A stretch of DNA of 64,000 nucleotides from assembly GCF_024793895.1 (NCBI RefSeq), contig NZ_JANUSB010000015.1, positions 868,001-932,000 on the forward strand. The letters run 5' to 3'. How positions within the stretch are numbered: the first letter of the stretch is position 1; each line of letters opens with the position of its first letter. Shown one piece after another: positions 27,959 to 37,514 of this stretch. The notes under the pieces were generated by a model that saw only the letters and a program-made list of their open reading frames with translations, was not told the DNA's origin and did not search any database. This DNA comes from Serratia sp. AKBS12. GTDB taxonomy: Bacteria; Pseudomonadota; Gammaproteobacteria; Enterobacterales; Enterobacteriaceae. The position numbers and the translations under genes were made by a program.

Positions 27959-29560
27959 TCAGCTCTTGGCCTGATAGGGAATGCGTACATAAAACTGGGT
28001 CATTTCACCCGGTTCAGAGTCAAAATCAATGCTGCCGCCGAGTTTTTCCAGGCGACTGCGGATCAGCGCCAGCCCAATACCACGGCCTGACCCTTTGGTT
28101 GAAAATCCCTGTTCGAATATCCGCGTACCGATCGCTGGGTCGATACCGGGGCCGTCATCGCTGACGATACAGTGTAAGTGATTATCATGATGATGAAAGC
28201 TTAGGGTAATTTCATGCCCTTCGGCACCGTCGATGGCGTCGAAGGCATTTTCTATCAAATTGCCCAGTACGCTGATCAACACATGGGTGGCTTCGGCATC
28301 GTCGGTTTCCGGCAGCATGCTGGTTTCGTCGAGAGTCAACGCAATACCGGCCTCGTGGGCGCGGTTAATTTTGGCAATGAAAAAACCGGCCACTTCGGGT
28401 GATTTAATCATCCGCAGTAGCGCGCCGATTTCTTGCTGGTAGTTACTGGCGGTATTGATGACGTAGTTTTCCAGTTGTTGGTAGGCTTTCATGTGCAGCA
28501 TGCCCAGGATCACGTGCAGCTTGTTCATAAATTCATGCGATTGTACCCGTAGCGCGTCAGCATATTGCGCCATTCCGCTCAAACGCTGCAGCAGGCGGCT
28601 GACTTCGGTCTTGTCACGGAAAGTGGCAATCGCGCCAATAACCTGGCCGTTGACGATCACCGGTACGGTATTGGTCAGCAGTTCACTGCCGTTGAAGGTA
28701 ATTTGCCGATCGCGCAGCGGTTTGCCACTGGCCAGCACTTCGGCCAGATGCAGCTGCGCCGGCCAATGCTTGCTGGCGGCATCCTGCAATAGGTTCTCAA
28801 AAGGCCCGCTTTGCCGCAGCAGGCGCTTCGCTTCGTCATTGACGATGGTAATGCGCGATTGGCCGTCAACGGCGATTACCCCTTCCTTGATTGATTGCAA
28901 CATGGCGTTGCGCTGTTCAAACAGGTTGGAAATTTCATAAGGCTCAAAGCCGAGCATGATACGCTTGAGCGCTTTCACCAGGAAAAAGGTTCCCAGTGTG
29001 CCGACCAGCGCGGCAAAGGCCAGCGTCCAGTAAATAATCCAGCGGCTTTCGCCAATCACCCGTTGCACGGTATCCAGCGCTATGCCAAGCGCGACGACGC
29101 CGATCTGTTGCTGTTGCGCATCGTACACCGGCACAAACACCCGCAGTGCAGGTGCCAGCGCGCCGCGATTAATCGCGCTGTTCGATTTGCCCAGCAATGC
29201 CGGCGCCAGATCGTTGCCGATAAAATGTTTACCGATCAGCCACGGCTTGGGGTGGGAATAACGAATACCTTTCATATCCAGCACCACCACGAACAGCAGT
29301 TCGTTTTTACTGCGTACCCGTTCGGCAAATTGCTGGATAACCCCACTGCGATCCTGATGCTGCAAACCGTCGATCACCGTGTTTGACAGCGCCAGCGTCT
29401 CGGCTATCGCCATGGCTTTTTGACGCAGTTGATCCTGCCCCTCGTGGTTCATCTGCACGAAGAATAGCGCGTAAACCACCAGCAACACCGAGGCAATGAT
29501 GGCGGAAACCATCAGGATAAGTGAAGTGCTGAGCTTTAGCGGCAGCCGTTGTCTGGGCAT
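27959..29560 (-). CDS. dcuS: C4-dicarboxylate sensor histidine kinase
   Basis: A 533-residue membrane kinase closely following E. coli DcuS. TM1 is about 11-35; the periplasmic PAS domain (about 36-175) contains LLFVVVLDMKGIRYSHP and INRGALAPALRVFVPVYD, where the dicarboxylate-binding residues lie. TM2 follows, then a cytoplasmic PAS and the kinase with H-box SHEFMNKLHVILGMLHMKAY, N-box NLIENAFDAI and G-boxes DDGPGID and GRGIGLAL. The start at 29560 has GGAG upstream. DcuS normally senses fumarate, succinate or citrate; no dcuB or dctA lies nearby, so targets are elsewhere or are the aldolase/ABC genes. Confidence 0.92.
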   Translation of the reverse strand: MPRQRLPLKLSTSLILMVSAIIASVLLVVYALFFVQMNHEGQDQLRQKAMAIAETLALSNTVIDGLQHQDRSGVIQQFAERVRSKNELLFVVVLDMKGIRYSHPKPWLIGKHFIGNDLAPALLGKSNSAINRGALAPALRVFVPVYDAQQQQIGVVALGIALDTVQRVIGESRWIIYWTLAFAALVGTLGTFFLVKALKRIMLGFEPYEISNLFEQRNAMLQSIKEGVIAVDGQSRITIVNDEAKRLLRQSGPFENLLQDAASKHWPAQLHLAEVLASGKPLRDRQITFNGSELLTNTVPVIVNGQVIGAIATFRDKTEVSRLLQRLSGMAQYADALRVQSHEFMNKLHVILGMLHMKAYQQLENYVINTASNYQQEIGALLRMIKSPEVAGFFIAKINRAHEAGIALTLDETSMLPETDDAEATHVLISVLGNLIENAFDAIDGAEGHEITLSFHHHDNHLHCIVSDDGPGIDPAIGTRIFEQGFSTKGSGRGIGLALIRSRLEKLGGSIDFDSEPGEMTQFYVRIPYQAKS

Positions 29561-29687
29561 CAGGGTTCTCCGGATGGGGTTATGGTAACGCGCTAGTCGA
29601 ACGAGGAACTCGGGGATGGGGCACCGGCAGCAGATTACCACATGCCGCTGCCGGTTTTGCGGCTTACTTTAGTTACAAAAGCCCGGT

Positions 29688-30530
29688 TTACTCCTGCTGA
29701 TAAATCGCCAGCGCCTGTTCGCCGCTGGCACCGGCATGGATGATTGCCATCAATGCGCTGACCACCCGTGAGGGATTGGCATGCTGATAAACGTTACGGC
29801 CATACACCATACCACTGGCGCCTTGCGCCATTAGCGCGGCTGATTTTTCCAGCACTGCGCCCAGCTCGCCTTTGCCACCGCCGCGTACCAGGGTCGGGCA
29901 GCGTGCGGTTTCTACGATGCGGTGAAAATCGGCAATATGTTCGGTGGGATCGGCCTTGATGATATCCGCGCCCAGCTCACGCGCCAGCCGCACCAGTGGC
30001 ACCATTTTTTCTACGTCGCCCAACGAGCCGTAGGCCGCACCTTGCCCGGCTGGCGCCATCACCAGCGGCTCAATCATCAACGGCATGGCGTATTTATCAC
30101 AGGCGTGGCGCAAGCGACCGATGTTTTCCACGCACTGTCGAAAAATACCGGGTTCGTTCGGGATCATATACAGATTTACCACCACCGCGGCGGCGTCCAT
30201 TTGCAGCGCCCCGAGGATGGGTGCCTCCGGATTGTGCAGCACCGCCCACATTTCGCGATGACGCTCGGCATTATAGGCATTGCCGACGTCGGTGCGCATC
30301 ACCAGCGCAGGCTTGTCGCGTCGCGTACTTCGTTGCAGCAGATCGGCCTGGCCATAATTGACCTGAATTGCGTCCGGTTGTGCATCGATAAGGTTGTGCA
30401 TTACCCGTTCGATATCTTCCAGCCCGTGCAGAAAATCCGGCTCATTGGCGATGCCGTGATCGATGGCCACGTCCAGGCATTTGCCGTGGTTAAACAATCG
30501 GTTCATCCGTACTTTGGCGCTGTTATGCAT
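29688..30530 (-). CDS. Class I aldolase of the DeoC/FbaB/LsrF superfamily
   Basis: A 280-residue TIM-barrel aldolase. MNRLFNHGKCLDVAIDHGIA is the N-terminal strand, the Schiff-base lysine is expected in GADIIKADPTEH, and the phosphate-binding glycines in LVRGGGKGELG and GASGMVYGRNVYQH. This matches FbaB/LsrF-like aldolases; the exact substrate is unknown. It is divergent from a sugar-type ABC transporter and upstream of dcuS on the same strand, so it may act on a product of the imported sugar. Confidence 0.85.
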   Translation of the reverse strand: MHNSAKVRMNRLFNHGKCLDVAIDHGIANEPDFLHGLEDIERVMHNLIDAQPDAIQVNYGQADLLQRSTRRDKPALVMRTDVGNAYNAERHREMWAVLHNPEAPILGALQMDAAAVVVNLYMIPNEPGIFRQCVENIGRLRHACDKYAMPLMIEPLVMAPAGQGAAYGSLGDVEKMVPLVRLARELGADIIKADPTEHIADFHRIVETARCPTLVRGGGKGELGAVLEKSAALMAQGASGMVYGRNVYQHANPSRVVSALMAIIHAGASGEQALAIYQQE

Positions 30531-30983
30531 GCCGTCGCTCCCGTCAGAAAGTTATCCTAACAGTATTGGCGACGATGGGCGGGGCAACAAGGCGAAACGC
30601 CGCACGAAACGTCCCGGGCTGCTGGTGCATTTTTCGTCATTTGTTAGATCCGTGTCATGTTTCTGTAAATCAGTCATTCCAAAACGCATGTTCCGCTTGT
30701 TTGGATGTAAAAGTTTCAATAATCTAAATTTTGAAATAAACATTTAATAAACGCCGCGAGCATTTTGAGTGTAAGGCGAGGGTTTATTTCAATGCATTGT
30801 TTTAGCTCTATTTTGAGACCTTGATCAATCTTTTTAATGCCCAGAAATACTGTCCGAAAAACGGTAATTCAGTGGTTTCAAAGAAATAACACCGGACGGA
30901 TTGTTGTTTGAATGTAAAAATTATTTTTCATTAGCTGTCAAATCAACAGGCCTCTTCATTCTAACGATTAAAGGGTACAGAAC
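30531..30983. other. Divergent promoter region, aldolase / ABC transporter
   Basis: 453 bases with no credible gene. From about 30700 it is AT-rich and must contain the promoter of the ABC operon (+) and of the aldolase (-). I found no confident CRP site or LacI-type palindrome. Confidence 0.5.
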
Positions 30984-31913
30984 ATGAAGCTGAAGAAACT
31001 GATCGTCTCGTCGCTGTTAGTGTGCATGTTGCCGGCCAGTGCCTTGGCCAAGGACATAAAAATCGGCGTTTCCATGGCTTATTTTGATGACAACTTCCTT
31101 ACTATCCTCCGCCAGTCGATGCAGAACAAAATGAAACAGGATGGCAACGTCAGCGGCCAGTTCGAAGACGCCAAAGGGGATATCGCGCAACAGGTACAAC
31201 AGGTTGAAAACTTCGTTAGCCAGGGGGTGGATGCCATCATCCTTAACCCGGTCGATACCCAGGGCGTCAAGCCGATGATCAAGCTGGCGGAAAGCGCCAA
31301 GATCCCGCTGGTGTTTGTTAACCGTCGCCCGGAAGTGACGTTGCCGGCCGGCATGGCTTATGTCGGTTCCGACTCCAAGCTGGCTGGCAAATTGCAAATG
31401 GAAGAACTGGCCAAGCTGATGAACGGCAAAGGCAACGTGATGATCCTGATGGGAGAGTTGTCCAGCGAGGCGACGCGCGACCGTACCCGTGGTGTGGAAG
31501 AGGTTGCAGCCAGATTTCCGGACATCAAGATTATCGACAAGCAAACCGCCAAGTTCTTCCGCAAGGAGGCGGTTGACGTCACCACCGACTGGATCCTGTC
31601 CGGCCAGCAAATTGACGCCATCGCCTCCAATAACGATGAAATGGCGATTGGCGCGATCCTGGCGCTGAAACAATCGAAGAAAAGCGGGGTGCTGGTGGCA
31701 GGCATTGACGGCACGCCAGACGCGCTGGAGTTCATCAAGAAGGGCGATTTGAACGTCAGCGTGTTCCAGGACGCCAAGGGACAGGGCGAAGGAGCGGTAC
31801 AGGCGGCAATCCAACTGGTGAAAGGGGAAAAGGTCGAGAGCAGCGTGCTGATCCCTTATCAGCTGATTACCAAGGATAACTATCAGCAGTTTGCCGATAA
31901 GAACAAAAAGTAA
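30984..31913 (+). CDS. Sugar ABC transporter substrate-binding protein (first copy)
   Basis: A 309-residue periplasmic binding protein of the RbsB/inositol class (cluster B). Signal peptide MKLKKLIVSSLLVCMLPASALA. The mature N-terminus IKIGVSMAYFDDNFLTIL, GVDAIILNPVDTQGVKP, IPLVFVNRRPE and ASNNDEMAIGAILAL with AGIDGTPDALE are family hallmarks. It is followed by the ATPase and permease genes. A paralogue lies at the end of the operon. The sugar is unknown; inositol or a pentose are possibilities. Confidence 0.88.
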   Translation: MKLKKLIVSSLLVCMLPASALAKDIKIGVSMAYFDDNFLTILRQSMQNKMKQDGNVSGQFEDAKGDIAQQVQQVENFVSQGVDAIILNPVDTQGVKPMIKLAESAKIPLVFVNRRPEVTLPAGMAYVGSDSKLAGKLQMEELAKLMNGKGNVMILMGELSSEATRDRTRGVEEVAARFPDIKIIDKQTAKFFRKEAVDVTTDWILSGQQIDAIASNNDEMAIGAILALKQSKKSGVLVAGIDGTPDALEFIKKGDLNVSVFQDAKGQGEGAVQAAIQLVKGEKVESSVLIPYQLITKDNYQQFADKNKK

Positions 31914-31988
31914 ACATAGCGTCATCGAAGGCCTGACGTCGTGCTTGCGCCGGCGCCAGGCCGCAGGACGGCAGCGGAGGTTATCAGT

Positions 31989-33473
31989 ATGTATCCCTAT
32001 GTTCTTGAGGCCGAAGGCATCAGCAAGCAGTTCCCCGGCGTCAAAGCGCTGGATAACGTGTCGATTAAAATCAGGCCGGGCAGCGTACATGCCTTGATGG
32101 GGGAAAACGGTGCCGGCAAGTCAACCCTGATGAAATGCCTGATAGGCATTTACCACCCGGATCGCGGCTCGATCAAAATCAAAGGCCAGTCGGTGAAATT
32201 CGCCGATACGCTCGAAGCGCTGCATGCCGGTATTTCGATGATTCACCAGGAGTTGAATCTGGTGCCGCATATGACGGTAGCGGAAAATATCTGGCTAGGG
32301 CGGGAGCCGGCCCGGCTGGGGTTCGTTAACCATGACGCGCTGAATAAACAAACTCAGGCCTTGTTGACGCGACTCAATATCAAATTGCAACCGGGCATGA
32401 TGGTCGGGGAATTAAGTATCGCCAGCCAGCAAATGGTGGAAATTGCCAAGGCGGTGTCCTACAACGCCGATGTGCTGATTATGGATGAACCCACATCGGC
32501 ATTGACCGAAGCCGAGGTAGGCCACCTGTTCGCCATTATTCGTGAACTGCGTGACCAGGGTAAGGGCATTATTTATATCAGCCATAAGATGGATGAAATA
32601 TTTGCCATTACCGATGAGGTGAGTATTTTCCGCGACGGCAAGTTTATCGCCAGCGACAACACCGGCAATCTGACCAAACAGTCGTTGATCACCATGATGG
32701 TCGGGCGTGAATTGACGCAGATGTTTCCCAAGTTCAACAACAATATCGGCGAAGAAGTGCTGCGCGTCGCCGGGTTGCGGCGCGAGGGGTGGTTTGATGA
32801 CATTTCATTCAGCCTGAAACGCGGTGAAATCCTCGGCGTCGCCGGGCTGGTGGGCGCCGGACGCAGTGAGGTGATGGAAAGCCTGTTCGGCATGCACCCG
32901 GCTGACGGCGGTGAAATATATGTCGAAGGTCTGCCGGTGCGGGTCGACTCTCCCTCCAGAGCGATCGAGCATGGCCTGGCCTTTTTAACCGAAGATCGCA
33001 AGAAATCCGGTTTGTTCCTGGTGTTGTCGGTGGTGGAAAACATGAGCATTGTCAATCTCACCAATTACATCGGCAAAAATGGTTTCGTCAGTCATGTGCA
33101 AATGGCCAAGGACTGTATGGAGCAAATCAAAAAACTGAACATCAAAACGCCGACCATGGATCAGATTATTAATAATCTTAGCGGCGGTAATCAGCAGAAA
33201 GTATTAATTGCCCGCTGGCTGCTGGCGCAGCCAAAAATATTGATCCTTGATGAGCCCACGCGCGGTATTGATGTCGGCGCCAAGGCGGAGATCTACCGTT
33301 TGATTAGCGAACTTGCCAATCGTGGTGTGGCCATCATTTTAGTGTCTTCGGAATTACCGGAAATTCTCGGTATGAGCGACCGGATAATGGTGATGCACGG
33401 TGGGCGCATCACCGGCATTCTGGATAAAGACGACGCCGATCAGGAAAAAATCATGGCGCTGGCCTCTGAATAA
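31989..33473 (+). CDS. Sugar ABC transporter ATPase (RbsA/MglA type)
   Basis: A 494-residue protein with two nucleotide-binding domains. NBD1: Walker [11 protein letters not shown], signature [15 protein letters not shown], Walker [15 protein letters not shown]2: a degenerate Walker [12 protein letters not shown], signature LSGGNQQKV, Walker [12 protein letters not shown]. This is the CUT2 pattern. The start at 31989 has GGAGG nine bases upstream and gives [20 protein letters not shown]; a longer reading from 31941 is rejected. The permease follows after 16 bases. Confidence 0.95.
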   Translation: MYPYVLEAEGISKQFPGVKALDNVSIKIRPGSVHALMGENGAGKSTLMKCLIGIYHPDRGSIKIKGQSVKFADTLEALHAGISMIHQELNLVPHMTVAENIWLGREPARLGFVNHDALNKQTQALLTRLNIKLQPGMMVGELSIASQQMVEIAKAVSYNADVLIMDEPTSALTEAEVGHLFAIIRELRDQGKGIIYISHKMDEIFAITDEVSIFRDGKFIASDNTGNLTKQSLITMMVGRELTQMFPKFNNNIGEEVLRVAGLRREGWFDDISFSLKRGEILGVAGLVGAGRSEVMESLFGMHPADGGEIYVEGLPVRVDSPSRAIEHGLAFLTEDRKKSGLFLVLSVVENMSIVNLTNYIGKNGFVSHVQMAKDCMEQIKKLNIKTPTMDQIINNLSGGNQQKVLIARWLLAQPKILILDEPTRGIDVGAKAEIYRLISELANRGVAIILVSSELPEILGMSDRIMVMHGGRITGILDKDDADQEKIMALASE

Positions 33474-33489
33474 CGCAAAGGTGAACCCA

Positions 33490-34530
33490 ATGAGTAACGT
33501 AAAAATTGAGAAGACGCTCAGCGGCGAGCAGACGCGCAAAGGCCTGCTGTTTTCCGGCCTGAGCGGCAAAATGCCCAAAGACGTGGGGATTTTTATCGTC
33601 ATGCTGGGCATTGCCTTGATCTTTGAACTGCTTGGCTGGTATATCCGCGACCAGTCGTTTCTGATGAACCCGAGCCGTCTGCTACTGATTGTGTTGCAGG
33701 TGGCTATCATCGGCATTATCGCCGTCGGCGTCACTCAGGTAATCATTACTACCGGCATCGATCTGTCTTCCGGTTCGCTGATCGCGCTGAGCGCAGTGGT
33801 GGCGGCCAGCCTGGCACAAACCGCCGACAGTATTTCGCCAATGTATCCCGGCCTGCTGGACTTGCCGGCGGCAGTACCGATTGGCGCCGGGATTGGCATT
33901 GGCATACTGTGCGGGTTTATCAACGGTTTCTTGATTACGCGCACTGGCATCCCGCCGTTTATTGCCACTTTGGGCATGATGGTGTCGGCTCGCGGACTGG
34001 CGCAGTATTACACCAAAGGCAACCCGATCAGTTTCCTGTCGGATGATTTTACCGCCATCGGTCAGGGCGCGATGCCGGTGATTATCTTCCTGGTGATTGC
34101 GGCGGTGTTCCACATCGCGCTCAAGCACACCCGCTACGGTAAATATGTCTATGCCATCGGCGGCAACATGGTGTCGGCGAAAGTGTCCGGCATCAACGTC
34201 AATAAATACCTGGTGATCGTGTATACCATTGCCGGCGGGCTGGCTGGATTGGCGGGCGTGGTATTGGCGGCGCGCGTCAGCAGCGGCCAGTCGAGCATGG
34301 GGATGTCTTACGAACTGGATGCCATCGCCGCGGCGGTTATCGGTGGCAGTAGCCTGATGGGCGGCGTTGGCCGGATCACCGGTACGCTGATTGGTGCGGT
34401 GATCCTGGGTCTGATCAAGAGCGGTTTCACCTTTATCGGCGTCGACTCTTACATCCAGGACATTATCAAGGGCATCATTATCGTTGCCGCGGTGGCGATC
34501 GATATGCGCCGCAACCGCAAGAAAAGCTGA
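33490..34530 (+). CDS. Sugar ABC transporter permease (RbsC type)
   Basis: A 346-residue CUT2 permease with about ten membrane spans. Typical motifs are VITTGIDLSSGSLIALSAVV, FINGFLITRTGIPPFIATLG, and AIAAAVIGGSSLMGGVGRIT near the C-terminus, the cytoplasmic coupling region. The start at 33490 has AAAGGTG; the residues read from 33400 lie inside the ATPase gene. A partial terminator follows before a second binding-protein gene. Confidence 0.94.
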   Translation: MSNVKIEKTLSGEQTRKGLLFSGLSGKMPKDVGIFIVMLGIALIFELLGWYIRDQSFLMNPSRLLLIVLQVAIIGIIAVGVTQVIITTGIDLSSGSLIALSAVVAASLAQTADSISPMYPGLLDLPAAVPIGAGIGIGILCGFINGFLITRTGIPPFIATLGMMVSARGLAQYYTKGNPISFLSDDFTAIGQGAMPVIIFLVIAAVFHIALKHTRYGKYVYAIGGNMVSAKVSGINVNKYLVIVYTIAGGLAGLAGVVLAARVSSGQSSMGMSYELDAIAAAVIGGSSLMGGVGRITGTLIGAVILGLIKSGFTFIGVDSYIQDIIKGIIIVAAVAIDMRRNRKKS

Positions 34531-34545
34531 TTTTGCCGTGAATTT

Positions 34546-34577
34546 CCGCCGGTGCCGTTTGGCCGGCGGTTTTTTTT
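34546..34577 (+). terminator. Terminator between permease and second binding-protein gene
   Basis: The stem CCGCCGG/CCGGCGG is followed by eight T residues, 16 bases after the permease stop. The next gene starts only 17 bases beyond, so it must depend on read-through or an internal promoter. Confidence 0.85.
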
Positions 34578-34594
34578 AGCTTGGGGAAACCATC

Positions 34595-35515
34595 ATGAAA
34601 TCGTTGAAAATCCTGTTGCTGGTTGCCGGATTAGGCTGTTCTACGCCGCTACTGGCGGAAACCATCGGTGTCTCGATGGCCTATTTTGATCAGAACTTCC
34701 TGACCATTATTCGCCATTCGATTGATAAAGAGGCCAAGGCGCGCGGCATCACCGTGCAATTCGAAGACGCGCGCGGTGACGTCGGGCGTCAGACCGATCA
34801 AGTGCAGAATTTTATCAGCGCCGGCGTTGATGCGATTATCGTCGATCCGGTCAACTCTGCCAGCACCCCGGCGATCAGCAAGATGGTGACGCGTGCGGCA
34901 ATACCCTTGGTGTATGTGAACCGTACTCCCGGTGACAGCCAGTTACCGCCCGGCGTGGTGTTTGTCGGCTCGGATGAAAAAGAGTCCGGCACCTTGCAGA
35001 TGGAGGAACTGGCTCGATTGGCCAATTACCAGGGCAATGTGGCGGTGATGATCGGCAACCTGACGGATGCCGGTGCGCTACAACGCACCCGCGATGTTGA
35101 ACGGATAGTGGCCAAGTATCCAAAGATGAAAATAGTGCAGAAACAGAGCGCCAACTATTCACGCAGCGAAGGCATGGATCTGATGATGAACTGGCTCACC
35201 AACGGCGAGTCGATCGACATCGTGGCGGCCAATAATGATGAAATGGCCATTGGCGCCATTATGGCGCTGCAACAGGCCGGTAAAAAGGATGACAAGGTAT
35301 TGATTGGCGGTATCGATGCCACCCCGGATGGTCTGCAAGCCATGGCGTCCGGCAAATTGCAGGTGACGGTGTTCCAGGATGCCGTCGGCCAGGGCAAGGC
35401 GGCAGTGGCGGTGGCGCAGCGTATGATCAAAGGCGAGAAACTGGAGCCTTATTACTGGATCCCGTTTGAGCTGGTGACCCCGGCCAATCGGCAGCAGTAT
35501 GCGGCGAAGCCATGA
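34595..35515 (+). CDS. Sugar ABC transporter substrate-binding protein (second copy)
   Basis: A 306-residue paralogue of the binding protein at 30984: signal peptide MKSLKILLLVAGLGCSTPLLA, then TIGVSMAYFDQNFLTIIRHS, GVDAIIVDPVNSASTPAISK and AANNDEMAIGAIMALQQ with GGIDATPDGLQAM. Shared motifs but many differences suggest a different ligand or affinity. It sits behind a terminator at the end of the ABC operon. GGGGAAACC precedes the ATG. Confidence 0.88.
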   Translation: MKSLKILLLVAGLGCSTPLLAETIGVSMAYFDQNFLTIIRHSIDKEAKARGITVQFEDARGDVGRQTDQVQNFISAGVDAIIVDPVNSASTPAISKMVTRAAIPLVYVNRTPGDSQLPPGVVFVGSDEKESGTLQMEELARLANYQGNVAVMIGNLTDAGALQRTRDVERIVAKYPKMKIVQKQSANYSRSEGMDLMMNWLTNGESIDIVAANNDEMAIGAIMALQQAGKKDDKVLIGGIDATPDGLQAMASGKLQVTVFQDAVGQGKAAVAVAQRMIKGEKLEPYYWIPFELVTPANRQQYAAKP

Positions 35516-35541
35516 CGGCCACTGACACCCGTTAACGCTAA

Positions 35542-35569
35542 ATGCCATTCGGCTCTTGCCGAATGGCAT
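35542..35569. terminator. Strong hairpin between convergent genes
   Basis: A perfect 12-bp stem ATGCCATTCGGC/GCCGAATGGCAT with a TCTT loop lies between the second binding protein and lhgO. No T-tract follows on either strand. Confidence 0.65.
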
Positions 35570-35603
35570 CGCATGCCGCGTGTATCGGCGATGCCGTTCG
35601 TCG

Positions 35604-36794
35604 TTACAGCGCCGACAGGTGCTGGCGCACGATTTCTCGGCCGATTTCCAGTGAGGCGGTGGCCGCCGGGGAGGGGGCGTTGCAGACATGCAGCGAGCGG
35701 CTGCCTTTGACAAAATGGAAGTCATCCACCAATTTGCCGTCGACGGTCAGCGCCTGGGCGCGCACGCCGGCAGGCCCGGGGAGCAAGTCACTCGCCTGCA
35801 ACGCCGGGATCAGGCGCTGCGCGTTTTCGGTAAACAGCCGGCGTGACAGCGAGCGGCGGATCTCGGCAACCCCTTCGCCGAGATAATTGCCGGCAATCTT
35901 CCAAAAACCGCGATAGCTCAATACCTCGGCCAGGTCTTTCAGGTTGATGTCACGTTTGCGATACCCTTCGCGTTTGAATGCCAATACCGCATTGGGGCCT
36001 ACATCACGCTTGCCGTTATGCATGCGGGTAAAATGCACTCCGAGGAACGGAAAGTCCGGGTTGGGAACCGGATACACCAGATGGTTGACCAGGTGATTCT
36101 TGTCGCTGTTCAACACATAATACTCGCCGCGAAACGGCACGATTTTCATACCGGTGTCGTAGCCCGCCAGTTTGGCGATGCGGTCGCTGAACAAGCCGGC
36201 GCAGTTCACCAGCCATTTCCCCCGGTAGCTGGCGTTCGCTGTGCGCACCTCGACTCTGTCGGTGTATTCGTCGATGGCCTCGACTCGTTGACGGTAGGCT
36301 ATCTCTCCGCCGCGCTGCTGGATGAGTTCTGCCAGTTTGGCGGCTACCTGCGCGTAGTTGACGATGCCGGCGTCCGGCACCAGCAACGCCTCCAGCCCGT
36401 TGACGTGCGGCTCGCGCTGTTTAAGTTCCGCCTGGCTCAGGCGTGAAACCGCCAGGCCGTTTTCCAGCCCGCGCCGATAAATGTTTTCCAGCGCATCCAG
36501 TTCGTTCAGCTGGGTGGCGACAATCACTTTGCCGCACTGGTCGTAATACAGGTCGTGTTGGCGACAGAAGTCAAACAGGGTTTTATTGCCCTGCTTGGCC
36601 AACCGAGCCTTCAGACTGCCAGGGGTATAGTAAATACCGGAGTGCACTACATTACTGTTGTGGCCGCTCTGATGCGCCGCCGGCCCGGCTTCTTTGTCAA
36701 TAATCAGAATGCGCCGCTGCGGGTCGCTTTCCTGCAGCGCGTTCGCCACGCCGAGCCCAACCAGCCCGGCGCCAATCACGATAACGTCATACAT
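35604..36794 (-). CDS. lhgO: L-2-hydroxyglutarate oxidase (dehydrogenase)
   Basis: A 396-residue FAD enzyme that oxidises L-2-hydroxyglutarate to 2-oxoglutarate and passes electrons to the quinone pool. FAD-binding MYDVIVIGAGLVGLGVANAL, then GPAAHQSGHNSNVVHSGIYY and PGSLKARL are signatures of the LhgO/YgaF family; HFTRMHNGKRDVGPNAVLA and the C-terminal HVCNAPSPAATASLEIG also fit. It is the last gene of a coupled operon, three bases after the GntR gene. Confidence 0.94.
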   Translation of the reverse strand: MYDVIVIGAGLVGLGVANALQESDPQRRILIIDKEAGPAAHQSGHNSNVVHSGIYYTPGSLKARLAKQGNKTLFDFCRQHDLYYDQCGKVIVATQLNELDALENIYRRGLENGLAVSRLSQAELKQREPHVNGLEALLVPDAGIVNYAQVAAKLAELIQQRGGEIAYRQRVEAIDEYTDRVEVRTANASYRGKWLVNCAGLFSDRIAKLAGYDTGMKIVPFRGEYYVLNSDKNHLVNHLVYPVPNPDFPFLGVHFTRMHNGKRDVGPNAVLAFKREGYRKRDINLKDLAEVLSYRGFWKIAGNYLGEGVAEIRRSLSRRLFTENAQRLIPALQASDLLPGPAGVRAQALTVDGKLVDDFHFVKGSRSLHVCNAPSPAATASLEIGREIVRQHLSAL

Positions 36795-36797
36795 GCT

Positions 36798-37514
36798 TTA
36801 TTCCATATTTTCGTTTTCAAGTCGGCGCAGTTTGCCGCGTACGTTGCTCAGGTGGCGTTGCATGCAGCGAATGGCCGCAGCCGGATCGCCGGCCTTGATC
36901 GCCAACAACACCTGGCGATGCTCCTCGATTACCCGTTGCCGTTCCGCCAGGCGACCACGGTTCTTGCGGAGGGAATAAATCAGCACGCCCAGATACAGTT
37001 CGTGCATGTTGTCGAGTATCTGCACGAAAAACGGATTGTGTGACGCCTGCATGATGGCGCGGTGAAACAGATAGTCCTGTTGGTAACCGAGCTGCTGTTC
37101 ATGCAGCGTGGCGTCACGAAACGCGATAAACGCCTGTTCGATGGCCTGTAGTTCCTCTGCGCTACGGCGTTCGGCGGCCATGCCGGCAGCCTGCTGTTCG
37201 ATGACTTCACGCATTTCCAGCAGCGCTTCGACTTCGTCGCGGTTGGCTATCTCCATCATTAACGGTTCGTACTTGCTCAGCAGCGAATGCTGCTCAACCC
37301 GATGCCCACCGCCCTGGCGCGAGGAGATAATGCCGCTGACTTCGAGCACGCCTAGGGCTTCGCGCACCGGCACCCGGCTGACGCCAAAGGCGTCGGCCAG
37401 GATATTTTCCGACGGCAATTTTTCGCCCACCGGAAAAGTGCCGTCACTAATTCCGGCTTTTAACTGCGCCAAAACCTGATGCGATGCTTTCTGGCGCGTG
37501 ACCTTGTGAATCAT
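36798..37514 (-). CDS. GntR/FadR-type regulator of the TRAP-lhgO operon
   Basis: A 238-residue regulator: winged helix (LPSENILADAFGVSRVPVRE, then GIISSRQGGGHRV) and an FCD ligand-binding domain (EVIEQQAAGMAAERRSAEEL, FHRAIMQASHNPFFVQILDN, EHRQVLLAIKAGD) with the Asp and His residues that usually bind a metal and a carboxylate ligand. It overlaps the permease stop in ATGA, so it is coupled to the transporter genes. It probably autoregulates the operon through the TTGTATACAA palindrome upstream. The ligand may be 2-hydroxyglutarate or a related acid. Confidence 0.9.
   Translation of the reverse strand: MIHKVTRQKASHQVLAQLKAGISDGTFPVGEKLPSENILADAFGVSRVPVREALGVLEVSGIISSRQGGGHRVEQHSLLSKYEPLMMEIANRDEVEALLEMREVIEQQAAGMAAERRSAEELQAIEQAFIAFRDATLHEQQLGYQQDYLFHRAIMQASHNPFFVQILDNMHELYLGVLIYSLRKNRGRLAERQRVIEEHRQVLLAIKAGDPAAAIRCMQRHLSNVRGKLRRLENENME

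Noticed and set aside
31017-32090. 357-codon minus-strand frame opposite the first binding protein
   Set aside because: Shadow of a clear periplasmic binding-protein gene with signal peptide; the antisense reading is His/Leu-rich without domains.
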